Source of the DNA: Diphasiastrum complanatum
Taxonomy: Eukaryota; Streptophyta; Lycopodiopsida; Lycopodiales; Lycopodiaceae
Assembly: GCA_029204225.1 (NCBI GenBank)
Contig: CM055110.1
Span: 41,087,862 to 41,151,861 of the forward strand
Reading direction: 5' to 3'
DNA: 64,000 bases
The notes below the pieces were generated by a model. It searched no databases and was not told the DNA's origin. It saw nothing but the letters and a program-made list of their open reading frames with translations. Shown here piece by piece: positions 35,103 to 46,434 of the stretch (position 1 is the first letter of the stretch; every line of letters begins with the position of its first letter). Position numbers and translations under genes: made by a program.

Positions 35103-37795
35103 CCCTGTTCTCCTTGTCAGTAAGAAAGATGGTTCCAAGCGCCTCTACATTGATTATCGTGCCCTCAATAAGTTGACCATCCGTAACCAGTATCCTATTC
35201 CTCACATGGATGATCTCTTTGACCAGTTAGGCACCTCTCATCTTTTCTCTAAGATAGACTTACGTTCCGGCTATCACCAGATTAGGATGCATCCTTCGGA
35301 CGAACTCAAGACTGCGTTTCGTACCCATCTTGGTTTGTATGAGTCTCGTGTTCTTCCTTTTGGTGTTACTAATGGTCCACCTACGTTCCAGAATGTGATG
35401 AATAACATCATGCGTCCTCTCCTTGGTCGTTGTGTTTTAGTTTATTTTGATGATATTCTTGTTTTTAGTAAGACTCTTGATGAGCATGTGTTACGTCTTT
35501 CATCTGTTTTTCAATTGCTTGTTCATCACCAGTCGTTTGCTAAACTTTCTAAGTGTTCCTTTGCTGTTGTTGAGATTGAGTTTTTAGGATTTCTCATTTG
35601 TGATGGTCGTATTCGTTTGGACCCTCATAAGGTTCGGGCAATCGCTGATTGGCCCTGTTCCCAGAGATGTCCACCATGTTCGTATGTTTCTTGGTCTCGC
35701 TACTCACCTTCGTCGTCCTGTTCCTCACTTTGCCACTGTGGCTGCCCCTCTTCATGCCCTTTTGAAGAAGTCTAGTGCTTTTGTTTGGACTTCTGATTGT
35801 CAGTTCGCCTTTGACACTCTTCGTCGTGCTGTTGTGGAGGCCTCTGTCCTGTGTTTACCACAGTTTGATCAGAAATTTATTGTTGAGACCGATGCTAGTA
35901 ATGTTGGTTTGGGTGCCTTGCTTCGTCAGTCTCAGTGTATTATTGCTTATGAGTCGCGTCGTTTACGCTCTTATGAGCAATGTTATTTTGTCCATGAGAA
36001 AGAGCTTCTTGCCATTATCTATGCTCTTAAGAAGTGGCGCCATTACCTGTACCGTGTTCCTTTTGATATCGTTACTGATCATCAGTCCTTACGTTATCTC
36101 TTCTCCCAGCGTGATCTTAGTGATCGTCAGTTTCGTTGGTTGCAGTTTTTACGATCTTTTGATTTTTCTATTTTGTATCGTCCTGGTCGTGCTAACACTG
36201 CTGCTGACGCATTGTCTAGACTTCCTGCTTTATTGAATACCCTTGTTGCCACGATCCCTTCCTGGTTTGATGATCTTCCATCTGCTTATCTTACATGTTC
36301 TGATTTTCGTGATGTTTATAGTTCTGCTCCACCTATGTCGTCTTCACCTCATCAGGCTTATTCCATTGTTGACCACCGTCTTTATCATTATGGTTCTCTT
36401 TGTATTCTTAGTTCTTTGGGTATCCGTTCTCAGTTATTGTCGGATGCTCATTCGTCCCCAGTTGGGGGTCATTTTGGTTTTCAGAAGTCTTATGCTCGTC
36501 TTAAGGATCATTTCTATTGGCCATCCCTTAGGAAAGAGCTTGTTGTACTTATTCGTACCTATCCTTTCTGCTTACATAATAAGTACTCCCGTGCTAAGTC
36601 CGCTGGTTTGCTTCAGAGTTGGCCTATTCCTCACCGCCATTGGACTGATATTTCTATGGACTTCATCATTGGCCTTCCCCGCACCCGTCGTGGTCACGAT
36701 TCATGTATGGTGGAAGTTGACAGGTTCTCGAAACAGGCACATTTCATACCCGTCCGCAGTACTATCACAACAAAGCAGTGTGCACGCTTGTTCCTTTCAG
36801 AGATATTTCGCCTACATGGGTTTCCTCGTACTATCCTTTCTGATCGGGATAGTAAGTTTACATCATTGTTCTGGACAGAGCTTATGCGTATATTGGATGT
36901 ACAGCTTTTTATGGGGTCTGCTTATCATTCTACTTCTGATGGGCAGTCTGAGGTCCTTAACAGGATCCTTGAGGATTATTTGTGCCATTTTGTTACTCCT
37001 TTAGGGAAGGATTGGGATCAGCACTTATGTTTGGCAGAGTATAGCTATAACAGCTCTGTTAGTACCAGCACCGGCGTTGCACCATTTTTATTATCTCATG
37101 GTTATGCACCTCTTTTACCTGGTATTCCTCTTCCTCCCGAGGATACACCTGTGACACTGTCTTCATTTCTATCAGGTGCTCGCGAGCTTGTTCTCCAGGC
37201 CAGTTCCCATTTGCAGCAGGTCCAGCAGCGTTATCAGGCTTCAGTTGATCGTCATCGACGTCATGTTGAGTTTCATGTTGGTGATATGGTATATCTACGC
37301 CTACGGTTTGCACGTCATCATTTTATTCAGGGCCATGCTTCTACTGAGAAGCTTGCACCACGTTATTATGGGCCTTATTGTATATTGGAGGTTCTTAGTC
37401 CAGTTACATATCGTCTTCAGCTTCTTGCTTCCACACGTGCCTGTGATATATTCCATGTCAGTTTATTACGTGCTGCTATTGAGGATGATGCTCCTCGTGA
37501 TGCTGAGTTTCCTACTGCATCGGATCTCTTTCCTTTATTACCTGCTGCTATCCTTCAGGTGCGTTTGCATCATAGTTGACGCCGCCGGCAGATTCAGTTC
37601 CTAGTCCAGTGGGATGGTCGTCCTGTTGAGGAGGCCACATGAGAGCCTATTGATGTCTTTTATCATACACCGTCACTTGCGGATCAGGCTCGTGCTCTTG
37701 CCGCACTTGTTGATTCCTCTACATCAGCTGTTGCTCCAGTTGTTACTACACCAGATGCTGTTCCAGTTGATCCTCCAGGGCTTGCTGTTACTTGA
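35103..37795 (+). pseudogene. Gypsy-B copy 1: rest of RT, RNase H, integrase, chromodomain
   Basis: Resumes from the duplicated [42 protein letters not shown], catalytic YFDDILVFS. A frameshift near 35655 moves it to the frame 35600-37579. RNase H: VETDASNVGLGALL, HEKELLAI, TDHQSLRYL, ADALSR. Integrase: the first zinc-domain Cys is Tyr (TYPFCLHNK), but the catalytic Asp (MDFIIGLP), Asp (SDRDSKF) and Glu (SDGQSEVLN) remain. Copy 2 reads R where this copy has TGA at 37577, and W in the chromodomain (EEATWEP) where this copy has a second TGA at about 37640. It is dead but well preserved. Confidence 0.88.
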
Positions 37796-37839
37796 TCCAG
37801 TCCTTTATGGCAGTTGGGTCTTATTTTTGTGTCGGGGAG

Positions 37840-38290
37840 AGTTATGGACTCGGCTCATTACGTTCGCCATGTCCATTTACATTTACTTTACTTTATGCAT
37901 AAGCAGGCTTTGGGCCCTTTTTTATTCATTATTTGACATTTAGACTATATGGTTGGCCTTGGGCCCTATTATTGACATTTAGACCATATTATTGGCCTTG
38001 GGCCCTATGATTCACTATATTGGTTATTTGGTCATATTACCGAGAGTGGGGGCCTTCTTGGAGGGCGCACTATTTTCCCTCTCAGTTTGGCCCTAGCCAC
38101 TGGAAGCTTCCTTTTAGGGCTTCCTCTTGGCTATAAGTAGGGATTCTGTGTCATTTGTTACTTGGCTTATGATATGATCTCCTTCTTTAGTCTCTTTAAG
38201 CTTTCTCTCTCCTGCTTTCTAGGGTTAAGTCTTGCTTATGTGATGTTTTCATAGACTAAATCTAGATCAGCCGTGGCTACGTTCATAACT
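37840..38290 (+). mobile_element. Gypsy-B copy 1 3' LTR (451 bp)
   Basis: Follows the purine tract gtcggggag. The termini form a 7-bp inverted repeat AGTTATG...CATAACT, so no canonical TG...CA is present. TATA-like ctataagtag lies at 38131-38140. A 39-bp internal duplication (37935-37973 and 37974-38012) explains most of its excess length over copy 2 (418 bp). Confidence 0.8.
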
Positions 38291-40634
38291 CTGCATAAAA
38301 CAAAAAATGAAGATGCAAAAAGAACTGCTTTGTCGTGCTTGCACAGTAGTACCCACTTTAATATTCTCAGTATGAAATCTGGGAAGATGGAAAACATGCT
38401 GAGGTTAGAGTGCAAAGACAATTGAACAATCCGTCCACAACACTATGACTTGTGCCTGAATCTTAAGCAGCACTAGTACATCCCAAAGTAGCTACAGTGG
38501 TGGTTAGTGTGAAAGAATATGCAAATGTCAACTTACTAGCCACTAGGACTATTTCTAGTCTCTCCTTCACCTCTAAAACATGGTCTTTCAGGCTATTTCT
38601 TGATTAAATGTTCCAACTTTGCTATTAGTGTTTCCTGCTCTCAAATTTGTGTGATTTTTTAATCAACTTACAAACACCTATTTGGGTGACTCACATAAGG
38701 TCATAATATTGAGACATTATGGAGGAGTATTCTCTTGATCATTCTGTTTGAAAACTGCATACAATCATTATATTGTTCATATTGATTGATGCTTTTATGG
38801 AAGTAATGTGATGAATTCTTCGAGTGCAATAGTGAAGCATAGCTACTGGCTTTTGGGATGGTATGAGACTGGGTCAGCTAAAAATAACCGCACAATATTG
38901 AACTGCAAATGTTCCTTTGATCAGCTTTTGCATTGGCATCTGGCCTTTGGATAAAGGTAACATTTAATTATCTTGATACTGAGAATCATGATAATAAAGT
39001 CGTGGTTTTCTTGAAGTAATTTTTGGAAAAGGGGTACCTTCCTTAGTATTCAAATCTGGGGTTTGTATGATTTCATTTTGGAATAAGTTCAAAGAAGAAA
39101 AACCTTGGAAGGAAATCTTAAAGATGATTTTTTATCAGGAAATAAGGGTTTAGATCTTTGCTTTTTCTGTCTCCATGGTCTGACGTAGCTAAATAGGTAG
39201 ACAGTAAGAGCATTAACTTACAAAATTAGCCGGAAAGTTAGGGCATACTTATTTCTGACAAGGTTAGCAGTGTATCGAAGCTTTAATTAGTGTACGGAGT
39301 TAGTGGCAGGACAACAAGATTCTGAACTCACACTACTCTTGCAAATTTCGTAATTCACCATACTGAATAAAAATCTCCTGAGCTAGGGGATCATGATGTA
39401 CTACAAAATGGTATTAACAAGCTTATATCTTTTACTTTCTTATTCCTGTAGGCGTTCTTCAAGATCACTTCCATGCTCAGGCAAAAAAGGAGAGACGCCA
39501 GGTATGGTGAGAATCTTTTGCAAAAGCTTTGGTTTAAAAATTAAAGTTTGTTGCTACATAGAAATATCTGCAGAGTTAGGTGAAACTCCTATTTTATTGA
39601 ACTAAAACCTTACCCTTTTTGTGATTCTGTATTTATGGGGCATTGGCTAGGGATTTGTAATTATATCAAAGACTTCTTTGATCTAAAGTACATAGATTTA
39701 TCTTTGATGGGTCTGATCTTTCAATGCCAATACAAGGTTCAGTCCCTTAATTTTAGATTAGAAGTAGTCACAGGACAGTAACCCAGTTCTGCCAATATAT
39801 GGATAGGTGGATAGATAAAATTATGCTTCGTAGATTTGAAGCAAGATCTTTCACTTTCCAGCATGAATATTTTTTCAAGCTTTTATTGTCTTCACGCACA
39901 ATGATTTGAATGACCAAGTCTGCTGATGAAGAAATGATTGCAAATTGTAAATTGAATCAAAATTTCTGATTTAAGGTGAGTGGTATTTTTTGCTTGAGTG
40001 CAGTCGAGCTGATTATAGCTCAGTAATGCATCGAAATGTAAGTGCAGTTACATAACCCTTTCTTCTTTTTCATAAATTTTCCTAAAATAACCTTCATGAA
40101 GTTATCTCGATGCAGATCTTCATTGGATCCGGTGAAATATTGTACACAAGTCAGGCTTTGAGCTCCGATAATGAACAAGGCTATCAGTAGAATATCTCTT
40201 TAAAAGTCAATATCTAATACAAGTTAAGATTATGTGGACACCATGAATATGAAAACGTCAGCATTCACCTTTCAGCTCAAAACATTGTATAATGGTGGAA
40301 ATTATCTTCATCTATCGTTAGTGATTGGTCTTCATTATTTATTTGTAGGAACTTTGATACAACTTTTTTTCCTAGAAGCTGATGGCTTCTAACATACGAC
40401 TATCTCCCATGCCATAAACAAAGACCATGATCACGAAATGAGTGATTATATAACATCTACCAAACATTGAACGTGGCATAGTTTTATTAGAAAACTTGAT
40501 TCATACAAGGTTACATGTGATGAACACACATTATAGTCCACACGTCTCTACTTTGACCATTATGAGTGGACACGCATTTTATATTACATGTGACAGGCCT
40601 AGAAATACTATTTGACATGGTTTTCTATTTTGGC
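38291..40634. other. Unassigned low-complexity-free DNA
   Basis: No transposon motif. A candidate 50-bp exon is outlined by ttactttcttattcctgtag (acceptor, ending 39451) and the donor gtatgg at 39502, but no neighbouring exon is recognised. It may be old repeat or intron sequence. Confidence 0.3.
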
Positions 40635-41253
40635 CCCCTACTGAAGTTGTAGCTATCAATAACGCTGCACCTTCGCAAGTAGCTACTTTAGCTAAACTCC
40701 AACAGTTTGAAAATTAGGTGGAGCAGCACCATATGGCTGTCCAAACTTGGCCAGATGTACTTAAAGGTAATACAGTTCCTCCACCTCCACCGCCACTTCC
40801 ACCTTCATCTTCACCTTCACCTTCATTTATCTCAGCCACGTTTATTGAGAGCCGTCTGCGAGAGCACAATTCCCTTAATGTTCGTGTCAGAGGTACTTTG
40901 AACTCCCAAAATGCCGTTGAAGATGCTAGGAAGTTTTTGGTTGGGGATCTTCAACACCATCATACAGGTATGGAAATTGCATGGCGGCCTAAGAAGGACC
41001 CAGATACTCTCGTTATCCGCTTCACATCAGTATTCACCGGCGTGAAGTTCTGGGGAAGAGATCTAAATTGTAGAATACCAAAACCTTTTTTGGACGAAGA
41101 CCTGACCTTCATCCAAGTCCAAGAACGCAAGAAAGCAAGACAAGAAGCTCTATCTACTAGCAAACGGCTCATTTACCGCGACGGTACTATCAGATTTGTA
41201 GATCGTAAGACTATAGTTAATAAGAGTTTGATGTCTGAGATTGATCAGAGTTA
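40635..41253 (+). pseudogene. LINE ORF1-like protein remnant (RRM-like plus C-terminal domain)
   Basis: An upstream segment AINNAAPSQVATLAKLQQ ends at an amber codon (about 40717). The frame then opens for 178 codons to 41254. It has a run of Pro/Ser, then a segment compatible with an RRM fold (NVRVRGTLNSQNAVEDARKF, DTLVIRFTS) and DEDLTFIQVQERKKARQ followed by YRDGTIRFV. The order of RRM, D-L-T motif and basic C-terminal domain resembles L1-type ORF1, which coats the LINE RNA. No endonuclease or RT follows. The resemblance is by pattern only. Confidence 0.4.
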
Positions 41254-41436
41254 GAGTTAGAGTTAGAGAACTAAAGAGATGTACAGTTGAACCTGTAAAT
41301 GGTCTTTGTACCATATAATCATGGTTGTATAATTCTCTTCTTAGTTAGATTTAGTTTAGTTATATTGTTTGACGCAAACTACTCCTAGAACACTATGTAA
41401 GAGACAAGAGGTGAGGCACGAAAAATCTTAAGTGCA

Positions 41437-41675
41437 ATGGGAATGCACTATACATTGCATCATGCTTGTCCAAAAGATTGCATCTTATATCGTGGTGAGT
41501 ATCAGGGGTTAAAAGCTTGTCCTATATGTGATATTCCTCGATATCGAGACGACTTACACGGGACTACTTTCCCATGCAAGGTGTTACGACACTTTTCAAT
41601 AATCCCACGATTGCAACGATTGTTTCAGTGCACGTCTCTTGCAGAACTTGTGAATTGGCATCCTAGTCGCCTCCC
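41437..41675 (+). pseudogene. CACTA (En/Spm) TNP2-like transposase fragment
   Basis: HHACPKDCILYRGEY, then KACPICDIPRYRDD, then PCKVLRHFSIIPRLQRLF and NWHPSR follow the order of the plant TNP2-like transposase_21 family (C-x-x-D-C-x-L-Y, C-P-x-C, P-x-K-V-L-R-x-F-x-I-I-P-R-L-Q-R-L). About 80 residues survive of a protein that normally has several hundred more. The frame continues without a stop into unrelated gypsy gag sequence at about 41676, so a recombination point lies there. Confidence 0.8.
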
Positions 41676-41788
41676 ACAAACAGGTATGCTTTTAGAGTAT
41701 AACGCAAAGTTTGTTGAGCATTCTTACCTTTTCTCTGATCTTCCACTTGTTGAAGTTCTTAGTCGTTACCTTTCTGGCCTACGCGGTT
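41676..41788 (+). pseudogene. Gypsy-D gag fragment, 5' part, before copia insertion
   Basis: YNAKFVEHSYLFSDL followed by EVLSRYLSGLRG parallels YTDQFMELSYLFTDL and ELISRYIAGLRG of gypsy-B gag. The frame is cut by the copia LTR at 41789 and resumes at 47082 with LHYEVLSVQPPSL. Confidence 0.75.
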
Positions 41789-42442
41789 TGTGAGAGATTT
41801 CAACTAGTTTAGTCTAGTTTAGTCACATTTTGGTAAATTGTCAATAAGAGGCCAAAACTCATTTTAGACTTAGAGATAAACTTTTTGAAGTTATAATAGT
41901 TTAAAATACATTTAATAAACACTTTTTGAAAGTGTGGGAAAGTTGGTAGTCGAGTTTGAGAGAGATTCAAATTTGAACTTTGGGTACATTGAATCTAGAC
42001 CCAAAAATAGTAGCGTTTAAATTTTGGAGGGAAAGCCAAGTGGCCAAATAGGGTTTGGAAACTCTATAAAAGGATGTAACTCGTGGAGAGACACATCTTC
42101 TCTCTTCTCTCTCTCATTTCATCATTATACATGGTTCTCTTTGGGTTCTACTACTCATTGGTGCACTATCTTGGTGATATCTTGCAATCTTGTGTGTAGA
42201 ATGCTCATATTTTGCTATTTTCGGTTCCACACGTGTGAAATACAGTAGGGTACTGTAAATGTACGGACAACAAACATATTTTATGTTTTGGTTCATGTTT
42301 GATCAGTATCTCTTAGAGTTTGCATCTCATTTTGTATGTAGATGCTGATTTTTCTACATTGGCAGGATTGTTGGTTTGCTCCTTATTGTAACCAAAGATC
42401 AGGGACATGGATTGGATCTTGAATGATATGAAATCCTTCACA
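41789..42442 (+). mobile_element. Copia 5' LTR
   Basis: Ends TGTGAG...CTTCACA. Promoter-like ctataaaag lies at 42063-42071, followed by a CT-rich stretch, as is usual around LTR transcription starts. Confidence 0.92.
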
Positions 42443-42454
42443 TGGTATCAGAGC
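42443..42454 (+). other. Copia primer-binding site (tRNA-iMet)
   Basis: TGGTATCAGAGC is complementary to the 3' end of plant initiator tRNA-Met. It directly follows the LTR with no spacer. Confidence 0.9.
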
Positions 42455-42965
42455 TATCGTGTTTCAGGTTATGAAAGGATCAGCCATCTTTAGCAAGGAT
42501 TTTGAAGAGTTACAATGCTAGAGCATGCTAGATTAATTTCTACTCAAAAATCAGCATTTTTGCATGTGTAGAATTGATCTTTTGTAGGTCAAAACTCAAT
42601 ATAGGGTTATATACATGATCAATTCCGATTTCACACTTGGTTTACTGGATTTAGATGATTTTTGGTGCATTAGGAAGGTCTCATTAGAGTCTACAAGAAG
42701 ATATATCAAGTTTCTAGAAATTGCATGTAGAATTTGAGATATTATATTTTTTGTGATTTTGTCAAAACCCTAATGGATCTCTAGTTTATGAGGTTACTGA
42801 ACTTCATTTGAGTGTGTTTCAATCTTAGGAAGTGGCAAGAATCATTAGATTGAGGATAGATCATAGGTTGATCAAGATTTCACTATTCTGTGTTGATTTT
42901 CTAGTTAGAAGTGCTAGAAGAGATTTGAGAGGTTCCATATCTTTGTGATTTCTTCTTGAGTTCAT

Positions 42966-44865
42966 TTGTTGACATTCAAGAGAGTGCTTTGTGCATTGGA
43001 ACAGGTTGAAAGAAGAAGATCAGGTCATTGCAACATGGCTACAAGTGGTGGATTCATGTTGGAAGGCAATGATAGGCTTACCTCAATCAACTATTCTACT
43101 TGGAAGGTGAGGATGGAATCCTTATTGGAGATGAATGAGTTGATGGAGATTGTTGCAGGTGTGGAGGAGAGGCCTCAAGCACCTCAAGATCAAGTGAGGG
43201 ATGACAAGAGAGCAAATAAAGCTCTACACATGATTAAGATGAATGTTACCAATGAACTTCTCAAGGAAGTTGGTAAGTGCACATCATCTTTGGAGGCTTC
43301 GGAAGCTTTGAAGAAGCTTTATGAATCCAAGTCTACATCAAGAGTGCTTACTCTTAGGAGGCAAATCTTTCAAAGTTTGCAAAAGAAGGAAGAGAGTACT
43401 CATGCTTTTGTTTTGAGGGTTAAAGCATTCAATGATGAGTTAGCATGTATTGATGAAAGCATTAAGGAGGTAGAACTTGTTTAAGTTATACTTAATGGCT
43501 TGTTGAATGATCATGCTAATCTTGTTCAAAGTTTTGCTATTCAAAAGACTTTGCCAAGTATTGTGGATTTGCAAGAGATCTTGGTGAATGAGGAGTATAG
43601 GCTTCAATCAAGAGGAGGTGGATCTACATCGACATCTCATTATGAAGAGGATGCTATGTTCATCAAAGGCAAGTTCAAGGGCAAAGGCAAAGGCAAGTGG
43701 TCTAAAGGGCAAGATCAAGGTGAGACTTCTTCTTTTGGCAAAAAGAAAGATAAGTCTAAGTTGAAATGCTTTTATTGTGGAATCAAAAGGCATTTTTCAA
43801 ATGAATGTTTGAAGAAGCAAAGAGATGAAGGTAGCAAGCAAATCAACTTTACTACTAATGATGAGGATCTAGGTGGTGGTGATTCTCTTTTGATGTATTC
43901 TTCAAGTCTAATATCAAGTGAAGGTGACAAAAATTCATGGTGGATTGATAGTGGAGCTAGTTCACACATGACTAGTCACAAGGAGTTCTTTACTTCTTTG
44001 GTCACTTATGATGGAGCCAAGAAAGAAATTCACATGGCCAATGGTGGTGAGTGTGTGATTGAAGGTATTGGTTCAATTCCTATTTGTCTCTCTACTAATA
44101 GGAAAGCAAGACTTGATGGTGTTCTTTACATTCCTTCACTTTCAAAGAATTTGTTAAGTGTTGGTCAAATGATAGAGAAAGGATACATGGTAAAGTTTGG
44201 GGGTGATGTTTGTTTCATTACAAAGGAAGAAATCTTGGTTGCTAGGGGCAATAAACAAGGTAGACTTTTCAAGCTTGATGCTTTTGTTATGGCTAACAGA
44301 AAGGATGGAATGGAAAAGGAGATTGGTCTCAACTTTCCAAAGTTACCTTTTAGCATCAATAAGATTGGTGGATCTTATGCAAAGTCTAAAAAGCTTCCTT
44401 ATGCTAGATCTAGGTTGAGATCTAATGTGCTTCGTGGAGATGTTCATCTTTGTGCTAACTTGGCTAGTCTTGAGGATAATGATGGTGTTTCAATGGTTCT
44501 TCATGGCAGGTGCAAGCATGCAAAAGGTAAGGAAAGAGCTAACTTCATCAATGGAGGTGAAGGTTCTTCCTTGGAAAAGATTGTTGTTAATGATTTCTTT
44601 GATCATATGGAAAAAGATGTTGCTAGGTACATTTATAAAGGAGATGGTTATTCTACATTCTTTTGTGATGAGTCCAAGAAAGTCATTTTTGCAGCAAGTG
44701 GAATCACATGTCTTCATAAAGAGAGTAGATCAAATGGTTCTATCAAGAGACTTGGTGAGGGAGATAGTCACAAGTCAAGAAGAAGAGAAGTATGTGAAGA
44801 GTTCAAAGTAGGATGTACTTTGAATGATGTCATTGTGAATGATAGTGAGGAAAAATTATCATCAT
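42966..44865 (+). pseudogene. Copia gag-protease and eroded integrase
   Basis: A single frame broken only by TAA at 43482. Gag: NYSTWKVRMESLLE, LYESKSTSRVLTLRRQIF. Zinc knuckle: CFYCGIKRHFSNEC. Protease: WWIDSGASSHM with the catalytic Asp-Ser-Gly, then LYIPSLSKNLLSVGQ. Beyond about 44280 the frame stays open, but only faint integrase echoes remain (GRCKHAKGKERANF, DFFDHMEKDVARYIYKG). The catalytic Asp/Glu context and the zinc-binding pairs are gone. Gag and protease may have worked apart from the one stop. Integrase could not. Confidence 0.8.
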
Positions 44866-44885
44866 AAGATTCATTACCTAAAACA

Positions 44886-46434
44886 TTGAGTAGAAGTTCT
44901 TGTTTGAAAAAAGAGAGTACTTCAATCATCCTTATGTTGAAGGTACTAATCATTTTTTTCATGGCTTCTAATGTCTTTGAGGTTTCTACTTCTTATGATG
45001 CAATCATTAAGAGGGAGTCTTATGAAGGAAAGAGCAATGGAAGATTGGTTCTTGGGAAGATCCAAGGCATGGATCTCACATCTCCTCATCAACTCAAAGG
45101 ATTCTATGATTATGAATTGATCACTCCTGATCAAGATGGCAAAAGGTTGGTTGGAGAAGACTACATGGAGCAAATCGAGAGGCAATTTCTTCAAGGGAGA
45201 TCTCATTGGTGAGCTTATTGAGGTTTTGTATGGACTCAAGAAGGCTGGATTTATTAGGTTTGATACTCATCTTCACCTACTCTACTTCATGTTGGAAGGA
45301 AAGTTTGGAATCTATCTTTTGATTTATGATGGTGACATTGTTTTCACTAACCTTTGTGGAAATTCGAGATCAAGCATTGATGAGATCTTGTTGGATCTAG
45401 ATCATATGTTTGAGAGGGAGTATTTCCAGAGGTTCAGGTCTGAAGATATTCATATCTTTGATATCTTTGATGATCAAGAGAAAGGTAAGCAAGTGGAAGC
45501 GACTCACTTTGCTTTACTCACATGTTTTGGAGAATTTTCTTGTGTAGATGATGCTATGCAAGTGGATATTGGTTCTCATGGTTTTCATACTGGAAAAGCA
45601 AGTAATGGATCTGGAAAACAAAGTTTGTTCAATGACTTTGATGGTCAAGAGGAAGATCAAGAGGTTGGTCTCAAAGGGCTTCAACAACACAAAAGGAAAG
45701 GTGGCAATTTGGAGCTAGTCAAGAGCATCAAAGGAGAGGTAATTGGCAAAGATGTTATGGATCTATTTTTGCAGCATATTGAAGACTCAAGTAAGGTCAA
45801 AGGAGCAGAAAGGAAGTGTTGTTCAAGTTTACTTTACTTGTTCTATCTCATGTTTGAGCTATTTCATGTGGATGTGTGCAAATTGTCAAGATATGGACAA
45901 ACTAGCTACATTGTCTTGCAATATCTTATTGTTGGAGTTGTACTAGCATTCTTGGCTGGTTTTCCTGATGGAAATGAAGCTAATGGAGGTTCATTATGTC
46001 ACTCATTCATGGCCAAGTCATCAAGGTTTGATGATATCTTGTGGCAAGATGGAGATGGAGGCTCATTCATGGAGTTTTATGGTGGAGACATATCAAGAAA
46101 GGACAAAGTTGGAGGAGACAAGCAAGCAAATGGTCATCACTCACATTTATTGTTTGGTTGCTGTAATTTTCCAGAGAGTTCAAAGTTTGAAGCATGGAGG
46201 AATCATTTCATTCACATTCTATTTGGTTCTTCATGTTCTAGTTATATCTTGATGTGTAAAATTGATGTAAGAAATAGTGAAGCATCCAATTTGGACACTA
46301 TTCTCTATATCAATTATGAAAGATACTTTAGAACCTTAGAAAGGAGATCTATACTTAGGATGGAGATCATTCTAAAGTTGGATCAAAGTTCTATTGTCAA
46401 AACTATGCCAAAACTAGTTGAAGAGGGAGTGTGA
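44886..46434 (+). pseudogene. Copia eroded RT/RNase H region with a 432-codon open frame
   Basis: Frame 44886-45212 ends in DYMEQIERQFLQG, the usual approach to the LYGLK motif. After a frameshift near 45195 the frame 45136-46434 gives IEVLYGLKKAG and then IYLLIYDGDIVFTN, where the catalytic YVDD reads YDGD. After that, recognisable RT/RNase H motifs fade, although the frame stays open for about 350 more codons and ends KLVEEGV at the purine tract. It has the length of a normal pol without its active sites. The product, if any, is unknown. Confidence 0.7.
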
